DNA from: JALEFZ01 sp039820545
GTDB lineage: Bacteria > Bacteroidota > Bacteroidia > J057
NCBI GenBank assembly: GCA_039820545.1
Contig: JBCBPW010000007.1
Coordinates: 1-64,000, forward strand
DNA: 64,000 nucleotides
Reading direction: 5' to 3'
A program made the translations under genes and the position numbers. The notes beneath the pieces are model-generated. The model was not told the origin of the DNA. It saw only the letters and a program-made list of their open reading frames with translations, and made no database searches. Below, piece after piece: positions 44,485-53,008 of the stretch. Each line of letters starts with the position of its first letter. Position 1 is the stretch's first letter.

Positions 44485-44504
44485 TTAGTTAGCTAGACAA
44501 CTAT
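44485..44504. promoter_or_regulatory. probable MarR operator before the NTF2-like gene
   Basis: On the minus strand ATAGTTGTCTAGCTAACTAA. It matches the palindrome at 45062-45081 at 15 of 20 positions, with the same half-sites (TAGTTG and AACTAA). It is 8 bp upstream of the ATG at 44476. Confidence 0.6.
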
Positions 44505-44552
44505 TGATATATAAGAAATTGATTGATGCTGATGATTGAGTCCAAAAATCAC

Positions 44553-45023
44553 CTACTCCGAAGAACGGGTAGCCAAACTTTTCCTAATTTTTCCTAGCGC
44601 TTGAGAAAGCTGCTGTTTTTCCTCCAATGTGAGGGCATATAAACCATCTGCGCGGATCTGCTGGATCATTGGCAGCATTTCCTTCGCCCATCTCCGCCCG
44701 TCAGCTGTCAGATTGATCACCATTTCTCGCGCATCCACATCTGATTTCCTCTTTATGATCCATCCCTTTTTTTCCAGCTTCTGAATCATCCGCGAAATGG
44801 TGGGCTTATCTTTGTACAATTCCTCCCCTATGGTGAGCTGATTCACATCTTTTTTATCCAACAAAAATCTTACAATCAGCCACTGATCAATGGTGATATC
44901 TATGCCGTGCGATGCGAGCACCTGCTGACCATGTAGCTTCACCCTCCGCGCCGTCAACTCTATCTGATAGTATAAATTGTGCTGCAATATCTCCCGTTCA
45001 TCTTGCTGCATGCCATTGGCCAT
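44553..45023 (-). CDS. MarR-family transcriptional regulator
   Basis: A 156-residue winged-helix regulator. The dimerisation helix is YYQIELTARRVKLHGQQVLA, the recognition region is LTIGEELYKDKPTISRMIQKLEKKGWI, and the wing KRKSDVDAREMVINLT carries the conserved D-x-R. It lies between two near-identical palindromes (44485 and 45062), implying control of the NTF2-like gene and of its own promoter. Cys residues for oxidant sensing are absent, so an OhrR-type peroxide mechanism is unlikely; ligand unknown. Confidence 0.92.
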   Translation of the reverse strand: MANGMQQDEREILQHNLYYQIELTARRVKLHGQQVLASHGIDITIDQWLIVRFLLDKKDVNQLTIGEELYKDKPTISRMIQKLEKKGWIIKRKSDVDAREMVINLTADGRRWAKEMLPMIQQIRADGLYALTLEEKQQLSQALGKIRKSLATRSSE

Positions 45024-45061
45024 TTAATGTGATTTGTTTGGTCTTACGAAGGAACAAAAAT

Positions 45062-45081
45062 TTAGTTGTCTTAGCAACTAA
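45062..45081. promoter_or_regulatory. probable MarR autoregulatory operator
   Basis: TTAGTTG-TCTTAG-CAACTAA is a perfect 7-6-7 palindrome, 38 bp upstream of the MarR ATG and in the gap before the divergent prolyl oligopeptidase gene. Its half-sites recur at 44485-44504. Confidence 0.65.
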
Positions 45082-45239
45082 TTTTATTTTGACTCACATG
45101 GACATAGGATGCTAGATTTGACGTAGATTTGAAAGATAAAAGTGAAGAATTGGCAGAAAAAAGGGAGAGACATTGATAAATAAAATTTATATCATCTTCT
45201 CATACATCCCTTGTTTCAATTCTAAAATGATTATCTCAC

Positions 45240-47333
45240 ATGTTCAGGATTACAACCCTTATTTTTATATTCATCAGTATGGCGATTACCTCCCAGCACA
45301 CACATGCGCAGGAAGCAGATCCTTACCTTTGGCTAGAAGAAGTCGATGGCGAAAAAGCCCTCAAATGGGCCGAAGAGTGGAGCTCAAAAACGACGAAGAA
45401 ACTCAGTTCCCATCCTGACTACGATCAAGTATTCGATCAAAGTCTGGAAGTGCTCAACTCAGACGAACGAATCGTCGCTCCCTCCATCATCAACGATCAG
45501 ATTTTCAATTTCTGGCAGGATGCTGATAACCCACGTGGCATCTGGCGATATACCACAGCTATATCCTATCTCAATGGTGAGCCCGAGTGGGAAGTCCTCC
45601 TGGATCTTGATAAGATGTCTGAAGAAGACGACATCAAATGGGTCTTCAAAGGTGCGACAGGCCTCTATCCAGACTACGAGCGGTTCCTGGTTTCACTGTC
45701 CAAAGGCGGAGGGGATGCTGTAGAAGTGCGTGAGTTTGACCTAGAAAGCAAGCGATTCGTCGAGGATGGGTTCTTCCTACCTGAAGCTAAGGGAGGGATG
45801 AGCTGGATCAATGAAAATGAAGTCATTGTAGCGACAGATTTTGGAGATGGAATGACGACTTCTGGCTATCCGAAGCAGGTGAAAGCATGGAAAAGAGGGA
45901 CCTCACTCGACGAAGCTAGACTGCTCTTCGAAGGAGAAGAAACAGACGTCATTGCGTCAGGCTTTGTGTTGAACACGCCTGAAAGTAACTATACGATGAT
46001 TCTACAAAAACCGAGTTTCTTCCTCCAACGATACTATGGCGTGATTGACGGAGACATTCGTCGCATCGAGATACCCGAAGACGCAGAGATCGAATCTATC
46101 TTCAAAGGGATGATGATCGTGAACCTCAAATCAGATTGGGCTATCGGTGGAAAAGAATTTGTACAAGGTTCTGTTCTGAGTATCGATTACCAGGCTTTCC
46201 TAGATGGTAAAAGAAACTTTGAGGTGATCTTCAAGCCTGATGCTAAGACCAGTGTACAAGGCATCTCACGTACAGCCAACTACCTCTTATTTGATGTATT
46301 GTCCAATGTCAGAAGCGAATTGTATGCTTACAGCAAAGGAGATACATGGCAGGCGAAAAAATTGCAGACACCCGCATTTGGTCGAGTAGCCATCGGTTCA
46401 ACCTCTAGCAAAAGCGACCAGTTTTTCTACTATAATACGGGCTTCCTTGAGCCTTCTACCCTTTATTATGCACATGCTCAGAAAGATGAGCATCAAAAAA
46501 TCAAGTCCCTCCCTTCATTTTTCCCTAGCGAAAAATACCAAGTCCTTCAAATGGAGGCCAAGTCTAAAGATGGTACTCAGATCCCCTATTTCGTGGTAGC
46601 GTCCAAGGACTTCAAGCGCAACGGACAGAATCCAACCTATCTTTATGCCTATGGCGGTTTTGAGGTTTCGCTCCGTCCCTTCTACTCTGCGACGATGGGT
46701 CGTGCCTGGCTAGAAAAAGGAGGGGTCTACGTGCTAGCCAACATCCGTGGGGGGGGAGAGTTCGGTCCCAAGTGGCATCAAGCGGGCCTCAAGGAGAACC
46801 GCCAACGCGTGTATGAAGACTTTCATGCAGTAGCCGAAAGCCTCATCGAAAATAAAATTACTACAGCAGACCAGTTGGGCATTGGGGGCGGGTCTAATGG
46901 AGGCCTACTCGTAGGGGTAGCCTTCACGCAGCGTCCTGATCTGTACAAGGCCGTCGTGTGCCAAGTCCCCCTGCTGGATATGAAGCGTTACAATAAACTA
47001 CTGGCAGGTGCTAGCTGGATGGGTGAATATGGTGATCCCGACATAGAGGAAGAATGGGCTTACATCAAAGAATATTCTCCTTATCACAATTTGAAGGAGG
47101 ATGGCAAATATCCCAAAGTATATTTTAGTACCTCCACGCGTGACGATCGTGTACATCCAGGCCACGCCAGAAAGATGGTTGCGAAAATGACAGAGATGGG
47201 CCACGAAGTATTGTACTATGAGAATACGGAAGGTGGACATGCAGGGTCATCTACCAATGAACAAAGAGCCAAAGCTTCTGCACTGATGTACAGCTATTTG
47301 TATAGCCAGTTGATGTTGACCAATCAACGATAA
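45240..47333 (+). CDS. secreted prolyl oligopeptidase-family (S9A) peptidase
   Basis: A 697-residue secreted peptidase that cuts short peptides after proline. Signal peptide MFRITTLIFIFISM...HAQ, propeller (about 70-410), catalytic domain with Ser552 (GGGSNGG), Asp635 (TRDDRVHP) and His667 (EGGHAG). The N-terminal DPYLWLEEVDGEKALKWAEEW is typical of the S9A branch. With the DPP-IV enzyme at 466-2685 it would complete a periplasmic proline-peptide degradation set. It is divergent from the MarR gene, and the intervening palindrome may affect it too. Confidence 0.93.
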   Translation: MFRITTLIFIFISMAITSQHTHAQEADPYLWLEEVDGEKALKWAEEWSSKTTKKLSSHPDYDQVFDQSLEVLNSDERIVAPSIINDQIFNFWQDADNPRGIWRYTTAISYLNGEPEWEVLLDLDKMSEEDDIKWVFKGATGLYPDYERFLVSLSKGGGDAVEVREFDLESKRFVEDGFFLPEAKGGMSWINENEVIVATDFGDGMTTSGYPKQVKAWKRGTSLDEARLLFEGEETDVIASGFVLNTPESNYTMILQKPSFFLQRYYGVIDGDIRRIEIPEDAEIESIFKGMMIVNLKSDWAIGGKEFVQGSVLSIDYQAFLDGKRNFEVIFKPDAKTSVQGISRTANYLLFDVLSNVRSELYAYSKGDTWQAKKLQTPAFGRVAIGSTSSKSDQFFYYNTGFLEPSTLYYAHAQKDEHQKIKSLPSFFPSEKYQVLQMEAKSKDGTQIPYFVVASKDFKRNGQNPTYLYAYGGFEVSLRPFYSATMGRAWLEKGGVYVLANIRGGGEFGPKWHQAGLKENRQRVYEDFHAVAESLIENKITTADQLGIGGGSNGGLLVGVAFTQRPDLYKAVVCQVPLLDMKRYNKLLAGASWMGEYGDPDIEEEWAYIKEYSPYHNLKEDGKYPKVYFSTSTRDDRVHPGHARKMVAKMTEMGHEVLYYENTEGGHAGSSTNEQRAKASALMYSYLYSQLMLTNQR

Positions 47334-47355
47334 CCATATCAGATTGTCTTACAGG

Positions 47356-47388
47356 ATGCCTTACCTTCATTCGGGGTGAGGCATTTTT
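47356..47388 (+). terminator. Rho-independent terminator of the S9A gene
   Basis: ATGCCTTACC pairs with GGTGAGGCAT (one G-U) around an 9-nt loop, followed by T5, 23 bp past the stop codon. Confidence 0.8.
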
Positions 47389-47564
47389 CTTTGATCTCAG
47401 CCACTGTTTGCAACGCATGATCCAAGAAATCCAAGACACATAATCAGAGACATGTAGTATCAATATTTTGAGAGAATACACTATCAAGAAAAACGTATCT
47501 ATTCGCTTTAAGTCAAAATTCTAAAAAGATAAACCTTCCAATTTTTAAAAATATTCGATTTGCC

Positions 47565-47706
47565 GTGAGAAAAATTGGGTAAACCTGAGAATAGATTTAA
47601 GCCCTGTTATTTTTTAAGTGCCTGTCTATCAATTACATATCCATAAATAAACATAGATAGGCTTATAAGTATACAAAATTACTGAAATTAAATAGTCCTA
47701 CATTTG
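47565..47706 (+). promoter_or_regulatory. promoter block of S74 array gene 1
   Basis: A conserved motif GTGAGAAAAATTGGGTAAAC begins at 47565, followed about 110 bp later by TTA (47679) - 17 bp - TACATTTG (47699-47706), a Bacteroidota-type promoter. The same two elements with the same spacing precede all five array genes. The leader ATTCACTTCTTAAATTACTT is also shared. Confidence 0.65.
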
Positions 47707-47766
47707 AAAGTACAAGGCTAATAGCCAAACGTATTTAATCATTCACTTCTTAAATTACTTTCATTT

Positions 47767-49185
47767 ATGAAATTTTCATTTCTAATGATGGTGGGGGCAC
47801 TATGCGCCTTCCTTACGCTCCCTGCATGGGGTCAGACAGGTGTGGGAACACCAAGCAACACAATCCAATTTAGCACCAATGGGTCTACTGCAGGTGGAGT
47901 GGCTCCCTTGGGTCATGGACAGCAAAACACATTTGGTGACATCACAGGTAAGTCGACTTGGACTGCTATCGGACAGGCACCTTTCAGCCCTCCAGGTGTA
48001 GCTGCGCCTTACGGTATCCGTGTACAGCGTAGAAACTCATTTGGTCTTTTCAACCTAGTTGATGGCTTGTCATTTGGAACGACAGTCTTAGGACAGGATC
48101 TTTTGATAGGATTTGGGGAGAGTGATGCCAATACGCTCAGAATCCGCTACATCAGCGATCAGTTTACCAATACATTCAAAGATCTGATGATCGCTAGACG
48201 AAGCGGAATTAGTTTCAGTGAGCGTACCAGCGTAGGGCGTGAAGCCAATTCGACTACTTCTACGCTGACTGAAGCCTTCTTTGGTCAAGCTAGCCGCGAT
48301 GTACCTGGTAATTCATTCAACGCCAACGCAGGTGTTCGTGGTCTAGCCTTCAACTTTACGGGAACCGCTACAGACTATGGTGGTTACTTCTCTACTATTT
48401 CTACTGCTCCAAACAAGGCAGCTGCTTTCTTCAGTGGAGACATCGTAGTAACAGGTACGGTACATGGTAGCTCTGACCGTCGCATCAAGAAGTCTATCAA
48501 AGAAGCTAAAGGTTCACTCGATCAGGTGATGCAACTCAATACCTATACATATGAGTACCGTACAGACGAGTATGATTATATGAATCTTCCTACAGGAACT
48601 CACATTGGGTTGATCGCACAGGAAGTAGAGGAAATCATGCCTGAACTCGTCAAGGAGGCTTACCATCCACATGAGTACATTGATGAGAATGGTGAGTTGC
48701 AGACTAAGAAGGGAATGATGTTCAAAAGCGTCAACTATATGAGCTTGGTGCCATTGATGATTGGTGCCCTACAGGAGTTCAAGGCAGAAACTGAGGTAAA
48801 ATTGGCACAAGCTGAGCAAGCAATAGCTGCTAAGGATGCACGCATCGCAGATCTCGAGGCTGCTGTAGCCGCCCTACAGGGCAATTCTTTAGAAGCACCT
48901 ACCAACAGTTCATGGTCTAGCTTTGGTGATGCAGAGCTCTTCCAGAATACACCGAATCCATTTACAGAGCAGACGACGATTCGCTACAACTTGCCACAAA
49001 ACTTCGAAAACGCAGCCTTGTATGTCTACGACATGAACGGTCGCCAAGTCAACAGCTTCAACAACCTTTCTCGCAAAGGAAGCTTGACCATCGAAGGCAG
49101 TACACTAGATGCAGGCATGTATATCTACAGCCTTATTGTAGACGGACAGGAGATCGCAACCAAGCGCATGATCTTGACGAAGTAA
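47767..49185 (+). CDS. S74-chaperone/T9SS surface protein, array member 1 (subtype A)
   Basis: A 472-residue secreted protein. Signal peptide 1-23 (ending PAWGQ). Residues 24-90 are the conserved subtype-A head (VAPLGHGQQNTFGDI, PFSPPGVAAPYGIRVQRRN), and about 90-230 is a beta-rich passenger that differs between members. An S74 endosialidase-type intramolecular chaperone begins at GSSDRRIKKSI: Ser236 is the predicted self-cleavage residue and Lys241, five residues on, the dyad partner; IGLIAQEVEEIMPELVKE follows. A short coiled coil (about 345-375) precedes the T9SS type A sorting domain (NTPNPFTEQTTIRYNLP to KRMILTK). S74 domains trimerise phage fibres; here a trimeric surface fibre is inferred. 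Confidence 0.88.
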   Translation: MKFSFLMMVGALCAFLTLPAWGQTGVGTPSNTIQFSTNGSTAGGVAPLGHGQQNTFGDITGKSTWTAIGQAPFSPPGVAAPYGIRVQRRNSFGLFNLVDGLSFGTTVLGQDLLIGFGESDANTLRIRYISDQFTNTFKDLMIARRSGISFSERTSVGREANSTTSTLTEAFFGQASRDVPGNSFNANAGVRGLAFNFTGTATDYGGYFSTISTAPNKAAAFFSGDIVVTGTVHGSSDRRIKKSIKEAKGSLDQVMQLNTYTYEYRTDEYDYMNLPTGTHIGLIAQEVEEIMPELVKEAYHPHEYIDENGELQTKKGMMFKSVNYMSLVPLMIGALQEFKAETEVKLAQAEQAIAAKDARIADLEAAVAALQGNSLEAPTNSSWSSFGDAELFQNTPNPFTEQTTIRYNLPQNFENAALYVYDMNGRQVNSFNNLSRKGSLTIEGSTLDAGMYIYSLIVDGQEIATKRMILTK

Positions 49186-49243
49186 GACTACAAGACACAT
49201 AACTTTTTCTCTTTTTTGTTGACCCAGATTTGATAAAAAACGC

Positions 49244-49270
49244 AGCCCTGCCGACCTGGTAGGGCTTTTT
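49244..49270 (+). terminator. terminator of S74 array gene 1
   Basis: AGCCCTGCC pairs with GGTAGGGCT (one G-U) around GACCT, followed by TTTTTAT. The flanking AAAAAACGCAGCCCTG is repeated after the second member, with close variants after the third and fourth. Confidence 0.85.
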
Positions 49271-49314
49271 ATATGACCTACACCATTTTCAAACTTTGAA
49301 ATATTCAAGTTCTT

Positions 49315-49456
49315 GTGAGAAATTTTGGGTAATTCTGAGTAGGCCAACAAGAGGATATTTTGTATAAATACTTAGTTATCATAGCAAATATAAAAATCTT
49401 TATATATAAATTTATACATGTTATAAATTGCCCTGTCATTAATAATGCTATATTCG
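49315..49456 (+). promoter_or_regulatory. promoter block of S74 array gene 2
   Basis: Conserved motif GTGAGAAATTTTGGGTAATT at 49315, then TTG (49428) - 18 bp - TATATTCG (49449-49456). The -7 element is a weaker match than in gene 1. Confidence 0.6.
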
Positions 49457-49505
49457 AAGTATTCGGGTAATATATTAACCATTCACTTCTTAAATTACTT
49501 TCATC

Positions 49506-50915
49506 ATGAAATTTTCATTTCTATTGATGGTGGGGGCATTATGCGCATTGCTCACACTACCTGCATGGGGTCAGACAGGCGTAGGAACCCCAAGCGGTCT
49601 GATTCAGTTCAGCACAAATGGATCTACATCTGGAGGTGTAGCTCCTCTGGGTCATGGACAGCAAAATACATTTGGCGATATCACAGGTAAGTCGACTTGG
49701 ACTGCGATTGGGCAGGCACCTTTCAGCCCTCCAGGTGTAGCTGCACCTTACGGTATCCGCGTACAGCGCAGGAATGCATTTGGCCTATTCAATTTTGTTG
49801 ACGGCTTGTCATTTGGAAGCACGGTCATAGGGCAGGACCTTTTAATCGGATTTGGAGAAAGTTCATCTAATACATTGAGGATTCGCTACATTAGTGATCA
49901 ATTCACCAACACCTTTCAGGATTTGATGGTTGCGGGAAGCAGCAGCGTAAGTTTCCCTGTACGCACCTCTGTATCCAGAACATTCTTACCTAATAATATC
50001 ATCTCTGTACAAGAGGCCTTCTTGGGGACTGCCAGACGTGATGTACCTGTTTCAGGTACTTTTATCAATCAACCTATTGCTGGGATAAGGGGTACTACTT
50101 TCAACTTGACATCTTCTGGTGCAGACTACGGTGGCTACTTCAATACCTTCTCCAATGCTCCTACAAGAGTTGCTGGTTACTTCTTGGGAGATATTGTCGT
50201 GACAGGATCTACGCTTGGAAGCTCAGACCGTCGTCTGAAGAAGTCTATCAAGGAGGCACAGGGATCGCTTGATCAAATCATGAAAATCAATACCTACACG
50301 TATGAGTATCGTACAGAGGAGTTTGATTACATGGATCTACCTGACGGAAAGCAATATGGAGTCATCGCACAAGAGATCGAGGCTATGATGCCCGAACTTG
50401 TCAAAGAGTACTACCAACCGCATGAGTACATCGACGAAAAAGGTGAAATCCAGGCCAAGGAAGGGATCACCTACAAAACGGTGAACTATACCAGCTTTAT
50501 TCCTATGATGATCGGTGCCCTCCAGGAGTTCAAAGCTCAGACTGAGCAAGAGATGGCTGCCAAAGATGCACGCATCGCAGATCTCGAAGCTGCTGTAGCC
50601 GCACTACAAGGCACTTCTGCTGAAGCACCTGCCAACAGCGCTTGGTCCAGCTTCGGTGAGGCTGAACTCTTCCAGAACACTCCCAATCCTTTTACTGAGC
50701 AGACAACCATTCGCTACAACTTGCCTCAAAACTTTGAAAGCGCGTCATTGTATGTCTACGACATGAACGGTCGCCAGGTCAACAGCTTCAACAACCTTTC
50801 TCGCAAAGGGAGCTTGACCATTGAAGGCAGTACGCTAGATGCGGGCATGTATATCTACAGCCTAATTGTAGACGGACAAGAGGTCGCTACAAAGCGTATG
50901 ATCTTGACGAAGTAA
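49506..50915 (+). CDS. S74-chaperone/T9SS surface protein, array member 2 (subtype A)
   Basis: A 469-residue paralogue closest to member 1. The signal peptide and head are nearly identical, while the passenger (about 130-225) is strongly diverged, with a distinct RTFLPNNIISVQEAFLGTAR segment. The S74 domain starts at GSSDRRLKKSI (Ser240, Lys245). The coiled coil MAAKDARIADLEAAVAALQG leads into the near-invariant T9SS domain. It should be exported, folded as a trimer, possibly self-cleaved, and displayed on the surface. Confidence 0.88.
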   Translation: MKFSFLLMVGALCALLTLPAWGQTGVGTPSGLIQFSTNGSTSGGVAPLGHGQQNTFGDITGKSTWTAIGQAPFSPPGVAAPYGIRVQRRNAFGLFNFVDGLSFGSTVIGQDLLIGFGESSSNTLRIRYISDQFTNTFQDLMVAGSSSVSFPVRTSVSRTFLPNNIISVQEAFLGTARRDVPVSGTFINQPIAGIRGTTFNLTSSGADYGGYFNTFSNAPTRVAGYFLGDIVVTGSTLGSSDRRLKKSIKEAQGSLDQIMKINTYTYEYRTEEFDYMDLPDGKQYGVIAQEIEAMMPELVKEYYQPHEYIDEKGEIQAKEGITYKTVNYTSFIPMMIGALQEFKAQTEQEMAAKDARIADLEAAVAALQGTSAEAPANSAWSSFGEAELFQNTPNPFTEQTTIRYNLPQNFESASLYVYDMNGRQVNSFNNLSRKGSLTIEGSTLDAGMYIYSLIVDGQEVATKRMILTK

Positions 50916-50973
50916 GACTAAAGGAGACATAGCATTTTCTCTTTTTCATTGATTTTAGTTTGACAAAAAACGC

Positions 50974-51000
50974 AGCCCTGCCGCTCTGGTGGGGCTTTTT
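50974..51000 (+). terminator. terminator of S74 array gene 2
   Basis: AGCCCTGCC pairs with GGTGGGGCT (two G-U) around GCTCT, followed by T5. Confidence 0.8.
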
Positions 51001-51044
51001 ACTTAGACTGATCTATTTTACTCGACTAAAATATTCATCTTGTT

Positions 51045-51186
51045 GTGAGTAATTCTGGGTAATTCTGGGAAAGCTATAAATAGAGATTTTTATATAAGTA
51101 CTTCGTTATCAATATGAGGTGAAAATATGGCCATATGCCTGCTTATAAGTATGTGAAATTACCTAATAAAAATAATGCTACATTTG
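51045..51186 (+). promoter_or_regulatory. promoter block of S74 array gene 3
   Basis: Conserved motif GTGAGTAATTCTGGGTAATT at 51045, then TTA (51159) - 17 bp - TACATTTG (51179-51186), matching gene 1 exactly in both boxes. Confidence 0.65.
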
Positions 51187-51245
51187 AATTAATCGAATAG
51201 CCTAAGAACATCTTTAACCATTCACTTCTCAAACATTATTCATCT

Positions 51246-52679
51246 ATGAAATTTTCATTTCTACTGATGGCAGGTGTGATATGCGCCTTCCTTACACTCC
51301 CCGCATGGGGTCAGACAGGAGTAGGTACTCCCAGTTCTACTATTCAGTTCAGTACAAACTCAGCTACCTCAGCTGGTGTGGCTCCTCTAGCACATGCACA
51401 GGTAGCACCTTTTGGTAGCATCACAGGAAACGCTACATGGGCCTCTATTGGCCGTTCTCCATTTGCCCCTCCCGGCGTAAGTGGATCAGGTGTACCTTAT
51501 GGTATTCGTATTCAGAAAGAAGGAAATTTTGCTTTATTCAATCTTTTAGAAAGAAATAACGGTTTCTTTGGTACTTCAGAAGAGCTTATCATAGGCTTTG
51601 GGGGGAGTACGAGAAACTCGCTTCGTATGCGTTTCATCAGTGATCAGTTCACGAATACTTTTAGAGATCTGATGTCAATCTTTCCCACAAGCATTGGAAT
51701 TAGTACTGAATCTTCTACAGGTGTCAATGCAATCAACAGTTCTGTTTCTAACATTGGAGGAACTGCTTTACGTGGACTAACTTTTGTAAATGTTGCTCCT
51801 AGTTTTGGCTCATCTGCAGGTGTAGTTGGAGATATCTCAAACCGTACAGGGGGAGGAGTAGATTATGGAGGACGTTTTAGTGATTTTTCATCAAATGCTC
51901 CTACAAGCGCAGCAGGATTCTTCTCAGGCGATCTTGTCTACACAGGTGCACTACAGGGACCATCAGATCGCAAACTGAAGCGCAACATCAAAGAAGAGTC
52001 TGGAAACTTGGAAAGACTGATGCAGTTAAATACCTACACTTACAGTTTCAAGACCGACGAGTATGACTACATGGGACTGCCTACAGAACCTCAGCACGGA
52101 TTGATCGCTCAGGAGTTGGAGAAAGTATATCCTGAACTGGTCAAGGAGTATGCTGCACCTATCCTACGACTCAATGAGGAAGAAACAGACATCGTACAAG
52201 ATGGCGTGATGTACTATAAATCCGTCAACTATACCAACCTTGTACCTGTACTAATTGGTGCCATCAAGGAGATGCAGACACAGAACGTGCAGGAAGTTGC
52301 TGAGAGAGATGCACAAATTGCTTCTTATGAGACGCGCATTGCCAATCTAGAGGCTACCATCGCTGAGCTCAAAGGTACAGCTTCAGACGCTCCTGTGAAC
52401 ACTAGCTGGTCAAACTTTGGAGAGGCTGAGCTGATGCAAAATACACCCAATCCTTTCACAGAGCAAACAACTATCCGTTATAACCTACCCGAAAACTTCG
52501 AAAGCGCAGTTCTTTTTGTCTATGACATGAACGGTCGCCAAGTCAACAGCTTCAACAACCTTTCTCGTAAGGGTAGCTTGACCATCGAAGGTAGCACACT
52601 GGACGCAGGTATGTACATCTACAGCTTGATCATAGATGGACAGGAGATCGCTACTAAGCGTATGATCTTGACGAAGTAA
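51246..52679 (+). CDS. S74-chaperone/T9SS surface protein, array member 3 (subtype B)
   Basis: A 477-residue paralogue of a second subtype. After the common signal peptide the head reads VAPLAHAQVAPFGSITGNATW and PYGIRIQKEGNFALFNLLERNNGFFG, unlike members 1 and 2. The passenger has STGVNAINS and LRGLTFVNVAPSFGSSAGV. The S74 domain starts GPSDRKLKRNIKEE (Ser240, Lys245) and contains HGLIAQELEKVYPELVKEYAAPI. Coiled coil and T9SS domain as in the others. Confidence 0.88.
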   Translation: MKFSFLLMAGVICAFLTLPAWGQTGVGTPSSTIQFSTNSATSAGVAPLAHAQVAPFGSITGNATWASIGRSPFAPPGVSGSGVPYGIRIQKEGNFALFNLLERNNGFFGTSEELIIGFGGSTRNSLRMRFISDQFTNTFRDLMSIFPTSIGISTESSTGVNAINSSVSNIGGTALRGLTFVNVAPSFGSSAGVVGDISNRTGGGVDYGGRFSDFSSNAPTSAAGFFSGDLVYTGALQGPSDRKLKRNIKEESGNLERLMQLNTYTYSFKTDEYDYMGLPTEPQHGLIAQELEKVYPELVKEYAAPILRLNEEETDIVQDGVMYYKSVNYTNLVPVLIGAIKEMQTQNVQEVAERDAQIASYETRIANLEATIAELKGTASDAPVNTSWSNFGEAELMQNTPNPFTEQTTIRYNLPENFESAVLFVYDMNGRQVNSFNNLSRKGSLTIEGSTLDAGMYIYSLIIDGQEIATKRMILTK

Positions 52680-52737
52680 GACAAATCGGCACATCACATA
52701 TTCTTATTGTGATAGCCCATAATTTGACCAAAAACGA

Positions 52738-52765
52738 AGCCCTGCTTATCTGGCGGGGCTTTTTT
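52738..52765 (+). terminator. terminator of S74 array gene 3
   Basis: AGCCCTGC pairs with GGCGGGGCT-type arm (52753-52760, one G-U) around a short loop, followed by TTTTTTC. Confidence 0.8.
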
Positions 52766-52808
52766 CTTAGACCACTCTAATTTCTAAGCTTGAAATATTC
52801 ATCTAGCT

Positions 52809-52950
52809 GTGAGAAATTTTGGGTAATCCTGGGAAGACGATAAATAGGTTTTTTCGTATAAGTACTTCGTTATCAGCACAAGATGAAAATATGTCCATAT
52901 GCATTATTAGAAGTATGTAAAATTATCTTAAGAAAATGGTGCTAAATTGA
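52809..52950 (+). promoter_or_regulatory. promoter block of S74 array gene 4
   Basis: Conserved motif GTGAGAAATTTTGGGTAATC at 52809, then TTA (52923) - 17 bp - TAAATTGA (52943-52950). The -7 box has lost one T relative to TAnnTTTG, so this copy may be weaker. Confidence 0.5.
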
Positions 52951-53008
52951 ATTATTCGATTAGCCTAAGAATACATTTAACCATTCACTTTATTAACATT
53001 ATTCATCT

